Assembly: GCA_015345905.1 (NCBI GenBank)
Contig: JADDTR010000019.1
Span: 514,228 to 578,227, forward strand
Source of the DNA: Aotearoamyces nothofagi
Taxonomy: Eukaryota; Ascomycota; Leotiomycetes; Leotiales; Tympanidaceae
DNA length: 64,000 bases
Direction of reading: 5' to 3'
The position numbers were made by a program, and so were the translations under genes. The notes under the pieces are model-generated. The model saw only the letters and a program-made list of their open reading frames with translations, was not told the origin of the DNA and did not search any database. Below are positions 36,240 through 47,025 of the stretch, one piece after another (the stretch's first letter is position 1; each line of letters opens with the position of its first letter).

Positions 36240-37826
36240 TTATGAAGCGTAAAGGGGGGCAAGATGATAAACGGCTCAAGTGATGTATTTGAAAGGTTGT
36301 TCGCAGGCTCTCGGTAAGATGTCTCATGGGATTGAAGATAACGGCGCATCTGCAGATAGAAATGGCAGCGATAAATATCCAATGGGGTTTAAAAGACTTC
36401 TTAATGTCACTATATAGGCTCACTAAAGGAGTCTGCCTCATAATACTATCTTGAGGATGAAGAGTAGAGAGCCTCGCGGGCCGTGGCGATGAAGGAGTCT
36501 TCGCGCACCTGTTGAACAGAGGCCTATGGCTTTCCTCGAGGTCCAAGGCACAGCAAGACTGAGCCTCGGCCGCCTCAGACTAGCCAGCTGTAGCAGGGCA
36601 CCCTATCTCTGCAAAATATAATCTATGCATGATTAAGCGCCTGGTATTACACAAGCAACAAAGAGGATTGTGCTGTCTCTCCTCCAGTACTGTGTGATCA
36701 CTATGCGATCACAGCGTGATAGAGCACTAGGGGATATTAGGGAGTAGTTCTAGAGCAACGGCAAGGTTGGGCGCTTGGGTCACGGTTTCAGGGCCACTGG
36801 AATGAATCGTCCATCACATGTTCTTCCCTGCCTGCAGATACAAGCCGATGCCGCGAGATTTCCAACACGGCACGGCTGACTGCCGCGGGCAAAACAGGTC
36901 TAGGAGGACTGGTCTCCTGATGGCGTCAGCACTGTGATCGGCTCGATTTCCACGCTCACTTACTTGTGCAGTGGATGCTTTGTGACTTTTGGCCGTCTGT
37001 CCATTAAGACAACACATCCAGGCTCCGGCAGAGCCATCGTCCATGCCCTCCACGAGCCGTTCCAGTGGCCGAGTGGGCCGAAGCATTGCGACATGTAGAG
37101 GCCGGCTGGCCTTGTTGGATGTTCTCCTTCTGAGTCGCGGAAGAAAGCCTTGCCCGTGGTGTCGGTACTTAAGCGCGCGGGCTATTGCGATGGACAACGC
37201 AGGTCTGCGGCACAGTCGTCGCCACCCCTGTTACCAGCGAATAAGACGGCGCCGGTGGCTGCCGCGCGGAGTGCGTAGCCCCAACAGTGTTAGCGTTGTC
37301 GAAGTGGTTGTGGGGGGCCGTCGACGTTCTGGAGTGTGGCCGTGTGGGCCGGCGGGCGGCGGGCCGGGGGCTCATGCAAAGGTCGCTTGAATTGTAGGCG
37401 GGCGCTTCGACCAGACCTCTGTCTCGTACCAACACGTTGACAACGCCGCTGCGGCTTTTGATCGATCGTCGTACGGTACCTACCAGGTCAAGGACCTCGT
37501 CATCTCTTCCACCTCACCGCTGCTACGGCCTTCCAACAGCGCTAGAAACAATCCTACGCGGATGCGCCTTTGACGCAGTCTCCCCAGGGGCAGTGATCCA
37601 AGATCTCAGATCTCAGGCCGGTAGATGACAATGAAGAGTCACAAAGAACAGACGTGTCAGACCAGTTTGATCAGATGAGAGAACCTGATGAATTCAAGAC
37701 AGTACAATTTTGATTTATCCAAAGCACCATATTTTCCATAGAAACAAACCATCTGGTGTGTATTACCTTCCTGTCATTGGGTATTATCTGTCATCACCTT
37801 CCTTTTCCTAATGTTATCGGCTGCAT
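36240..37826. other. Intergenic, no supported gene
   Basis: The 1.6-kb upstream region of the SANT-like gene. Overlapping frames at 36814-37435 on both strands reflect high GC content, not coding. 36640-36740 has an inverted GATCAC/GTGATC pattern near 36697-36720. Confidence 0.45.
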
Positions 37827-40280
37827 TCAATTCATCCCCTGTGCCTCTAACCCTTGCACTGCAGCATACGAGTAAGGAAAGTCGACCAGGCCGTCTAGCA
37901 TCCAGTTGAGTGGATCAAACACTTCATAATTACTATCTGCATAATGCCCGCCCATTCCTGGTGCGATTGTACCTGCAAGTCCGGATAAATTCGAATGGAG
38001 GTGATTTTGCATTCCTGTATGCATATTATGAGTTGCCGGCATGAGGGTGCTGTCAAGTTGAGTAGAAGATGCCCGAGACTCCTCGGCTGATTCGGGATTT
38101 GTTGGATTCTTCATAGCTGCTGCGTCAAAGGCGCGTCAGTAATTGGCGCAGAGACCAGGAGGATTCGGCGTATCAAAGAACAGCCATGACAAACAATAAA
38201 GCTCTACATAGGTAATAGTGGCTTGGGAAGCGCATGTGACTTCGCAAAGATCGAAGCTATGCAGTCTTTAATGCAGTCTTAGAAGGTGGGTAGACTTCAA
38301 GCAACCAGCATGTTCAAAATATAAGAAAACACAACTTACCATCAAGATTACCACGGCCCTGAGCTTGAAAATCTTCCCGCCAACGCCATATCGAGTCAAA
38401 CACCAAGCTCATACTATGACGACACCGCACTTTCAACTGCAATGACCCGTCTATTTCTCCCCCTCCAACTTGAGAGCGATTATCTACTCGAATACCATTC
38501 CACATCTGCACCATAAGTTCAGCGAGTCTCCAAGAGAGATCATTGTTGGTCACGCTCATGCTTCGAATTGCTTGAATGGTCTTATGGAAGAGCTCTCTCC
38601 CTCGGTCCGAGTCGATCTCTGGCGCGAAGAAACTACTGAGAAGCTTGAGTAATGCAAATCCGGCAACAACGATCATTTGAGAAATATAGTTGGTTGCATA
38701 TTGTAATATATGGCCAGGATGTTCAGCAGAAGGCGTCTCCAATGCAAAAACAACATCGAGGAAGGCCGAAGTGGCTCTCCAAATCCCAATTAGATCGTCC
38801 ATATATCCTGGTGTTGTCCGCGAGTCGAAAAAGGCTGCTAGTCGAAGATGTAGCCCAGCTGCCTTCAAGTATAGGTCGATAAGAGGTGAGATATCCTGCT
38901 TCGATGAAATTGAGACTTGCAAGTCATTGAACTCACGCTTAAATATTCGAGTCAATAGTGCTCGAAGCTCGTCGCCAGACACCCCTTGTGGATCGCTAGC
39001 ATTGCTGTACATCTCTTTGGACACCTTGTCAGTGAACCTCTCTATCTGAAGTCGGGCTTCTAGCTCGGGTGGCAGAGTAAATGGTCCATCCTCGCCTGGT
39101 CGGACAGCCAGTGTCCAATCATACAATGTTGAGGCAGGCTGCCCATAACCAGTACCAATACTTTGTGCTACGATGTTGCAAACAGCCCACGTAGTTACCC
39201 TATCATGTAGCTCGTCCTTGTTGAGTTCAACAGAAACTCGTGAAAAGTCTTGAGCATGATTTGGTCGATGAAGACCTATCCCAGTTGCGGCCTTCATCAT
39301 GACACCGCTGAGTATATGTGTTGGATCTGTGGATGTGGTGCTTGTTGGTAATGGCCAGGTACAGAGCAAACATAGTGCCTTCACAATATGATGGCTACCT
39401 GGCACACCACCAACAGTGGTCCAAAGAAGTCGAGAGAGAGGGCCAGCGAGTGATGTAAGGAGTTGTTCAACAATATTAGTACGTCGAGCCGCGACGGATA
39501 TAATGGACCAGAATAGAAGAGGAGACTGCGCAAAGTAAAACTCCGGTGACAGTAAAGGGTTGAGAAAGGGTAGAAAAGGATGGTAGTAAGCAAAGTACTC
39601 GTTGAAGAGCTGGTTGACCGAATCTTCCGTTAATCCAACGTCTTCCAATTGATGTGCTATCCGTGGCATGCTGTACGATCCGCCTTGCTTAAGGTGCAAG
39701 AGCGACGATACGGCCTCGTCCGAGCCCATAAATGACTGGTTCTTGATTGAATTCGCGTACATCCCATTTGTGAGAGGCGATTCAATATCTTCCTCCTCTT
39801 CAATGATATAGCCCTGTGCCTGAGCACGTTCAAGGTTTCTGCGTAGACGATCAATCTGCTTTTCCATTTCTGCATGCTTACTCCGTTTTCCGACTCGCTT
39901 GAAATTCGACTCTATCTTGCATTCAAGCTTCAGTCGCATACATCGCGAACACGTTGTGAAGGGGTCTTGTACTACGTCACATCGCAGCTGAAGGACATTA
40001 TAATTAGCTCTGGTTGTTCTATATTTCTTGTTTTCGAAAATTCCTCATGATTGTCGGTCTGACTCACCTTCTGTTGCCTACACTCATTGCAAGCTCTTTT
40101 CACACCTGGTTGTCTTCTCCTTTCAGCTTCCTCGTCATCGTGCTCTGCTCCACTTCCAGGGCTGCTATCAATCCCAGCACCGCTTCTCTTTCTCTTCCCT
40201 CCTCCAACTCCATTGCGGGAGGAGATGGGTGACGAAGCACCGCCAGGCCCTCCAGCACTCCCAACACCCTGGCCTTCCAT
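37827..40280 (-). CDS. Zn2Cys6 transcription factor
   Basis: Fungal binuclear-zinc regulator, nuclear. Exons 40280-40068, 39987-38340 and 38116-37827 give 716 residues. The cluster is perfect, C64-x2-C67-x6-C74-x9-C84-x2-C87-x6-C94, with the first intron falling between the second and third Cys. A linker and coiled coil follow (RSKHAEMEKQIDRLRRNLER). The central fungal_trans-type region (residues about 170-600) includes FNEYFAYYHPFLPFLNP and GVMMKAATGIGLHRPNH. The spacing and the CRQQKLRCD plus FKRVGKRS sequences resemble the War1/Leu3-like group, so a role in metabolite or weak-acid response is possible but inferred. A 220-base intron precedes the last exon, which carries an acidic WMLDGLVDFPY motif that may activate transcription. 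Confidence 0.9.
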
Positions 40281-40618
40281 GCACCACGACAGGCGCGATC
40301 ACGCCCAATGAATTGTTACGTGCTTTTATCCGAAACTTAAGGCGGTACGGCAATTCACTTCTGCGGTACCTGCAGCGTCCGGTGTCGCTCTGATCGATTA
40401 CGATGGTGGGGTTGAGAGAAGAGTAAGGCAATAAGGCGCAAAGACTTTCTCAGTAGGGCTAGTCCGGATTGGGTTGAAATGAGACGTGGGGCTTAACTGC
40501 ACGTGCTCGATTAAGCATAATCTTGCCGACTCGCCGGCAAGCGAGCAAACGAGCGAACAAGGAGACAAGGAGACAAGGACAACTGTTAATCGATAATGCT
40601 TCATGTTGAACGGCAAAG
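40281..40618. promoter_or_regulatory. Divergent promoter, Zn2Cys6 factor/small protein
   Basis: 338 bases between two start codons on opposite strands. An ACACGTGC-like E-box core (GCACGTGC) lies near 40499-40506, and a GAGCGAACAAGGAGACAAGG direct-repeat stretch at 40551-40580. Function inferred from geometry. Confidence 0.4.
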
Positions 40619-40934
40619 ATGACTTCTCAGGGCAGGCAGACCATGATCAAAGGTCCCCTTCAACCTATAGTCCCTTCGGCATTGTTATTATCATACACTG
40701 AATCAAAAGATTGCAAGGGGGAAATACCTATCAAACGTGTGCTGAACAAGATTATCGAACGTAAGTGAACAGATGATTCATATAGTATAGCAGTGTCTGA
40801 TTGATTCAGCCTCTGAATTCTCTTCACAAGCTGTTCCTCGGCCATTTCTTGATCCTTCGATCCTAGAGCGCCGCAAAGAAGCAGAAAGACTGCGTCGAGA
40901 CGCCGAAGGAAAGAGGTCTCAGCAAGAGAGTTAA
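40619..40934 (+). CDS. Small conserved-looking protein, 88 residues, function unknown
   Basis: Two exons, 40619-40760 and 40810-40934, with a good 49-base intron (GTAAGT donor, CTGATTGATTCAG end) join in frame to 88 residues. The N-terminal half is mildly hydrophobic (GPLQPIVPSALLLSY). The C-terminal third is a charged helix (DPSILERRKEAERLRRDAEG) ending in KRSQQES. It shares a 338-base promoter with the Zn2Cys6 gene. Each exon alone is too short to stand out; the case rests on the intron signals, frame continuity and protein-like composition. I do not recognise the family. The basic helical tail suggests a small adaptor or assembly factor, but this is a guess. Confidence 0.6.
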
Positions 40935-42344
40935 ACCTACGTATCCATCTTCCTTGCTGGTCTGTGATTGTCTGGCATTGTTAAGGCTTGGCTCGAGACA
41001 AGTACTCGCTGAAAAGCATGCATATGTATGAGACATCCTGTCAAAATGACAGTTATCATCCGATTTAATTGGTGATACTCGACTACCGAGTTCTTCCGAA
41101 ACCGCTTATCCATTTCCCTCCGATATCTCTCCAGTGTCGCTCACCACCATATCCTTCCTCGGCCTTTTACTCTTAGCGCCCATGAACCGGCCCCCACTGC
41201 GAGCTCCTGCCAACATAGAGAGGATCCTTGAAATTCATCTCCATGTCAAGTCCCGCTACCCTAATTCCCCGGACACAGAAACGAAGACTAGTGTCAACAT
41301 ATGTGGCCAACGACATGGTACCACCCCTGAACCGCTTATAGCATCAAGTGAAGATCTCGGACTAGTCCTCAAGGCAGTTGACATTACCGAGAATATCCGG
41401 ATCAGTGTGGTCGGCATTAGAAGCACAATGCCAGTGTAATCTCCCGATTTGATGTTGGAAGAAAATGTGGCCGGTTAGAGGAAGCAATTGAGAGAGCAAT
41501 TGAGAGAGCAATTGAGAGCGCAATATATTCGGACTGCAAAGCAGGTAAATTCATCTTTGATAATAAGGTATTCTAGAACATGGCATATCGTTAACGGGTT
41601 TACGAGGAGGAAAGGGGGTTGGATACTAAGAAATGGTTTATATGTTGAATTCTGAGGACCAGTCTCTGTTTTACAAATGATCACGTCACCTATATAAGTG
41701 AGTGAAGAAACTCATATAGTAGGAGCCTATAGCCGAAGCCCATTGCCAGAATAAAATATAGTCTAGACTGTAGCTTACTCACTTCAGCAACTTCATACTG
41801 AGTAAAGGGAGCTAACAGATATCGCTAACCACCGCCGCGTGTATGCTTGCTATGCTACAGATATATTTATACAAGTTAGGGCAATTTATTTTTCACGCAA
41901 TCTACAACACGCTTCTTCTCTTACCTACACTATGCCATAGCCCCTTGCGTAGACTCCTTGTAGACTCCCCGGCATATTCATTACTAGCAATATCAATGCT
42001 CGACTCAGTAGCTTGCCCTTTAGGTCATGTGACAGCATTGATATCAATTTGTATTGCCTAAGAGTCGATGACAAATAACAACTATTCTATCTCGGACTTT
42101 TTCTTTCCATACACAAAGTTGTAATAAGTTTTATATATCCGAAACACAGCTAGTAAATAATGAGATGCAAGGTAGGTAAGGTAGCATGACAGGTCTGTCG
42201 AGCGACTCGACCAGTCCGTTAGCGCATCTCGCGAAATTAGTTCCATCTGCCATGCCAAGTCATCACGACCATCAACAGAGATCGCTAAGTCCTTGCTTTC
42301 AGGTATAGCACAGACCTCCCTATTAGATTCTAGTACAGGACTGG
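40935..42344. other. Intergenic with a 12-base repeat
   Basis: A frame of 101 codons at 41134-41439 (+) begins with GTG and has no domain, so it is not called. AT-rich from 41690 to 42160. Confidence 0.45.
41484..41524. repeat. 12-base tandem repeat
   Basis: Three copies of GCAATTGAGAGA and a partial fourth, within an AT-rich spacer. Confidence 0.92.
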
Positions 42345-43430
42345 ATGATCAAAATGCCTAAGCGGGGGATACCTGATGTCGATGGCTTGCAGTGTTGTCT
42401 CACGAACGACAACATTCACATACGCTATCAAGATCTTGGTTCTGAGCGAGCACAGCCCCTCATCTTGGTATACGAGCCATCCCTCTATATATATATTTTA
42501 GAACCCATCGCTAATACCATCATAGCTTCATGGATTCACCGGTTCTTCACATGTTTGGGACCGCAATATCCCAACTTTAGCACAGACATTCCGCGTTATC
42601 GCACCGGATTTGCGAGGTCACGGGAAGTCGAGCAAGCCAATGCATGGCTATCATGTTTCGCGCTTAGCTATGGATTTGAAGAACCTTATTGATCACTTAG
42701 AACTTCCCCATGGAAAAATCGTGTGTATTGCAGGAAGTCTAGGATGTGCTATCCTATGGTTCGTGCGACGCTCGTCTTCAAGTTTTCGATGATCGATATT
42801 GACCAGTGTATAAGGTCATTCGCCGAACTTTTCAGTACTTCTGCGTTTTCGCACATGGTATGGGTTGATCAAGCACCATTGCAAAACTATACTGCAGATG
42901 GCAGATGGGGGTCCGACTTTGGTAACCGGTCTTGCAACTCTGCTGCAGCTCTGGCAAATCTCCAGACTACATTAGAGTACAAGCCGGAGGATGTCTACCG
43001 AGGCACCATTGATTCCTGCTTAGCCTATCGCTCTCATCCACTCCGAACTGATAATATTAATGCCTCAACTATTACCGCGGATGAGAATTTCTTCCTTGAC
43101 ATCGCCCTGCAGGGCAACCCACTCTGGTATGGGAGGCTAATGGCAGATCACACGTCGCTGGACTGGCGAGACAGCATTCGGTGGAATTATGGCACCGGTG
43201 GCAGCAGTAAAACGAAGGTCCTGGTGATTGCGAGTAGTAGAAGTGGATGTTTCCCACCAGCTGGCCCGTTGGCGGTAGTGGACTATATAAACTCAGATCC
43301 GGATGAGGTGAAGTCTGCGCCTAAGGCAATCGGTTTGACCATTGACTGGGGTGGACATTGGTGTTATTATGAGGATCCCGAGCGGTTTAACGTGTTGGCA
43401 CTAGAGTTCCTGTTGAGTCCAAGTTTATGA
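42345..43430 (+). CDS. Alpha/beta-hydrolase fold protein
   Basis: Predicted serine hydrolase or esterase, cytosolic (no signal peptide). Exons 42345-42467, 42526-42762 and 42807-43430 give 327 residues. It shows the oxyanion HGFTGSSHVWD (residues 43-53), the strand/turn VIAPDLRGHGKSS, the nucleophile elbow IAGSLGCAI with Ser112, and the catalytic His304 in GGHWCYYEDPERF. The elbow has Ala where GxSxG normally has the first Gly. The segment MVWVDQAPLQNY before the lid is typical of fungal members of this family. Read in raw frames it looks broken, but two short introns (58 and 44 bases) restore it. It lies 0.7 kb upstream of another alpha/beta hydrolase on the same strand, so co-regulation is possible. 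Substrate unknown. Confidence 0.82.
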
Positions 43431-44151
43431 AGAAACGGACATATGCTATGAGCCATGGTTGGTGTCCAATCATTACGTCATTTATTCTAGTTTAATGATG
43501 GATCTATCACTGTTCCTCAAAAGCAAGACATTTATGTATGTGTGAATATCTAACCCCAAAGAAGCATCTTAATTCTATCATTGGGTACTAGCAAAAATGA
43601 TCGAAGCTGTAGAGCATAAATACATGGCCCTAACTGATGTAGTTATGGCCGAAGTTTCGAGGTTTTTGTGGCATTTTGCGTTTTTGTGCATGGCCTATCA
43701 AAAAGGCAACGCAAGTTCCCTCCTCTAAAATGTTCATGCCCCCGAAGGACATGGGATGGTTGAAGAGACACCTGGCCGGCTTATGTCATTCTTTCTACGA
43801 GCATTATTATGTCAGCAAGCCTTGGATGCCGACTGCCGTCATGACTGGCAAGACACTCCCTATGCTATTGGCTCGCTACTGATTATGTCCTAAACCACCC
43901 TCTTTTGCTGATATGGAGTCCTGCGCTAGGTAGCCAATCAAAGACAGCTAGGTACATCCCAGGCACGTTCCCCTCGCTCTTAGGAAAGTATCACATTTCC
44001 AACATCTTTTCGATTTTCAATTCTCAACTCTCAAATCTGCTTCAACAAGGCTTCATCACTACGTGACTCTAGCGAGAACATTAAGGCCAATCCACAATTT
44101 GATAATTTTACAGTGGACATAAATATACACTCGATTCCGCAACGATACAGC
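43431..44151. other. Intergenic spacer between tandem hydrolases
   Basis: No supported gene. A 68-codon frame at 43676-43882 has no recognisable features. Confidence 0.5.
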
Positions 44152-45549
44152 ATGTCTGTAGAGCCATTTACCATAGCAGTTCCCGATGACGCGCTCGAGA
44201 AACTGTCTCAACGCCTTGCTCTTACGACCTTTCCAGACCAGCTGACCGGGGACAACAACTGGGATTTCGGTACCCCGGTCTCTGATGTGGAAAGATTGGT
44301 AAAGTATTGGAAGAGCGGGTTCGATTGGAGAAAGACTGAAGAGCAGTTGAACGAACTACCGAACTTCATGACATCTATTGGAGTCGAGGGATTCGGTGAC
44401 ATTGAGGTTCATTGTAAGTCTCTATCGTGGACCGCTTTGGTGTCAGTATTTACTAATGCCGTTGATATAGTCGTCCACCAAGTCAGCTCTGTGAAAGGGG
44501 CTGTCCCGCTTCTCTTCTCGCACGGATGTATGGTTCTGTACAGGTCCTCCCCTTCTCTACATTGATTAATCCTTCATAGGGCCGGGCTCCTTTCTCGAGG
44601 TGCAGAAGCTGCTGCCATTACTTAAAGGTGACGGAGATTCCCCCGCGTTCACCATAGTTGCACCTTCATTGCCCAACTTCGGCTTCTCGAGTGGGGTAAC
44701 CAAGAAAGGTTTCGGTCTTGCTCAATATGCCGAAACATTGCACAAGTTGATGTTGAAGCTGGGATACAATGAGTATGGCAAGTCTAGATACCACAAGCAC
44801 GGCTACCCTCACAAATCCTGACTAATTTCACGGCTCGTACAGTAACTCAGGGAGGAGATTGGGGCTTCTCCATAACCCGAATAATGGGCCTCCTATACCC
44901 AGATCACTGCAAAGCTTCCCATTTGAACATGGTGCTGTCGGCCCCGCCCAAGATTACTAAAAACCCGCTGCTGGCACTCGAGCATGCCATTACGCCCTAC
45001 ACCTCTCGAGAGCGCGACGGCCGAGCCCGCTCTGCATGGTTCGAGAGGGAAGGCTTCGGCTACAGCCTCCTGCAGAGCACCAAGCCGCAAACCATCGGCT
45101 TCGCGCTCGCCGACAGCCCCGCCGCCCTCCTCGCCTGGATCTACGAGAAGCTCCACGACTGGACCGACCGCTACCCCTGGACCGACGACCAGATCCTGGC
45201 CTGGGCCGCCACCTACTGGTTCTCCAGGGCCGGCCCGGCCGCCAGCGCCCGCATCTACTACGAGAACGCCCATCCCGACCCGGCGGCCCACGTCCGCGCG
45301 CACGCGCCAACGGGCTGGATCCCGCGAGTCAAGCTGGGCCTGGCCTACTTCCCGAAGGATATCGAGCTCGTGCCCAGGATCTGGGGCCGTACCTTGGGTC
45401 CCGTGTGCTATGAAAGCGAACATGATCGGGGCGGCCACTTTGCTGCCTGGGAGACTCCAGAGATTGTTGCTGAAGATCTGCAGAATATGTTCAAGAAGGG
45501 CGGACCCTGCTATGGCATCGTGAGTGGTAGGAATGGATATATCATATGA
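44152..45549 (+). CDS. Epoxide hydrolase, microsomal-type (EHN plus alpha/beta hydrolase)
   Basis: Predicted to add water to epoxides giving diols, by an Asp nucleophile. Exons 44152-44413, 44471-44527, 44580-44777 and 44843-45549 give 407 residues. The N-terminal EHN domain (residues 1-90; [37 protein letters not shown]) is followed by the oxyanion [21 protein letters not shown], the nucleophile motif TQGGDWGF (Asp near 178), the likely acid FPKD and the catalytic [11 protein letters not shown]. The Tyr pair in ARIYYENA fits the epoxide-activating tyrosine. Overall it matches Aspergillus-type soluble epoxide hydrolases. Intron 3 uses a GC donor (TATGGCAAGT). Exon 4 from about 44930 to 45400 has almost only G/C-ending codons, whereas exons 1-3 do not. 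Confidence 0.9.
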
Positions 45550-45855
45550 TGGCACCCTTTTTTTTGTTCTGTCAGGATGCTATTCTGGTGACGTTGCCGC
45601 GGCACTGTACTTTCAAAAGCTTAGCTATCTAGGGTCTTCTATTACCCATCTCAGTTATACAGCTATCTTGGAAATTAATGATTTTACTGTCTCGAGTTTT
45701 TCCTGCAACGAAAACGCGTTCCGCAAGCGTTATTTAGACCAACCAAATTTACTGTTCCCAGTACCTAGACTTTGGAGTCTGGCCATATATCACGCTGAAA
45801 AATCAAATCAAACGCCCGGCACGATGAATACTTATAGAACCGGATGCTCATCAGC
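45550..45855. other. Convergent spacer
   Basis: 306 bases between the epoxide hydrolase and the ANCHR-like gene; nothing identified. Confidence 0.5.
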
Positions 45856-47025
45856 TCACGTAGGCCGTTTATACCGAACCCACTCATGAGATCTCTCGTC
45901 CCACCCCGCGTCGGGGCCCAGATGGCCCTCCTTCCAGCAGCGGGCGCAATACAGCTGATCGTCGCAGCCCTGGCACGAGACAGTAGCATCGTCCTGGCAG
46001 ATGACGCACCAGTACTCGACCTCGGGCTCGGGCGCAGGCTTGCCGGCGGCTTTGGACGGCCGGGTTGTCGGTGCAGACGGGAGGCCGAGACTGTCGAGCT
46101 GGGTGCTGCTGCTGCTGCTGCCGAGACCTTTGAGTGCGGCCATCCGCGCGGATATGTCGGATTCGAAATCTAGGGATCGGCGACTGGGGGAGGGGGGCGG
46201 GGAGGGGGGCTTGGATGGCACGGCTGGGAGTGTAAACTCGTGATTTTTTGGCTCTTCTTTGGGTTCCTCTTTGGCTGTTTCCTTGGACGCCTCTGGAGGT
46301 GGATTCGCACTTCGGTCAACTGCTGGAGCTGTTGCTGCTTCGGCATCTTTAGGAGGAGGAGTTGGTGGGTCGTCTGGGCCCTCGAGCTCGAGCTCATCAA
46401 GAATCCTTGCGATGATGTCGTCGGCCTCACGTGACCCATCTTGGTGACCTGACTCGGACTCCGACTCTGACTCGTCGTCATGCTCGCTATAGCCGTGAGA
46501 CGCTGGAGACCTTGCACTGGGAGCAGCAGTTTTAGAATCTCGTGACGTTAGAGGTACTCCGGCTGACAGCCATTTCGCCTCTGCTGCCGCCTTTTTGGCA
46601 TCTTTGGCAAGCTGCTGGATATCTGCCTTGTCAGTAGCGCTTGGTTCCCATTGCTCAAAGGGCCCAATATCATTAAGAAGCTCGTTCAGATCTTCTTCTC
46701 CGGTATCGAGGGCGTACTGGGCAGGATGATAGCTCCCGGCGACCCCAGCTGCCCCTCCAGCCTCTCGACCGGCACTGCTTTGGGCAGGGCTCTTGGCACT
46801 GCCACTATTGCGCAAGGATTTTAACCTTGCTGACAGATCTGTCTCGGGCGTTGCCTCGGTGCGAGGGACCGAGAGAACGGGTCTGTAGGATTGTTCAGCT
46901 TTCGATCGACGCTAGACGCGATAGGGAAGCTGCGGGATTTACTTTGGATCCAGGCTTATGTGGGATTTCTTCAGCCTGTTCAGGCGGCTGAGAAGAAGCT
47001 GGTCAGAGCTGAGAGCATCGCCCAT
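45856..47025 (-). CDS. ANCHR/ZFYVE19-like zinc-finger protein
   Basis: Resembles the abscission/NoCut checkpoint regulator family, which in animals delays cytokinetic abscission by holding Vps4; in fungi the role is little known. Exons 47025-46943 and 46882-45856 give 369 residues. The N-terminus (SDQLLLSRLNRLKKSHISLD, then TDLSARLKSLRNSG after splicing) and a second short acidic helix (ADDIIARILDELELEG, near 190) are candidate ESCRT/Vps4-interacting segments. The middle is Ser/Pro/Glu-rich and disordered. The end is a compact B-box-like Cys/His cluster: CVICQDDATVSCQGCDDQLY, then CARCWKEGH and HEWVRY. The start is the ATG giving MGDALSS; upstream codons in frame are not ATG. The gene faces away from the next gene across 1.6 kb. 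Confidence 0.8.

Noticed and set aside
41134-41439. 101-codon frame on the plus strand
   Set aside because: Starts with GTG, has no recognised domain, and lies in a repeat-bearing spacer.
42345-43430. Alpha/beta hydrolase as a pseudogene
   Set aside because: Raw frames look broken, but two introns with normal borders restore one frame containing all catalytic motifs.
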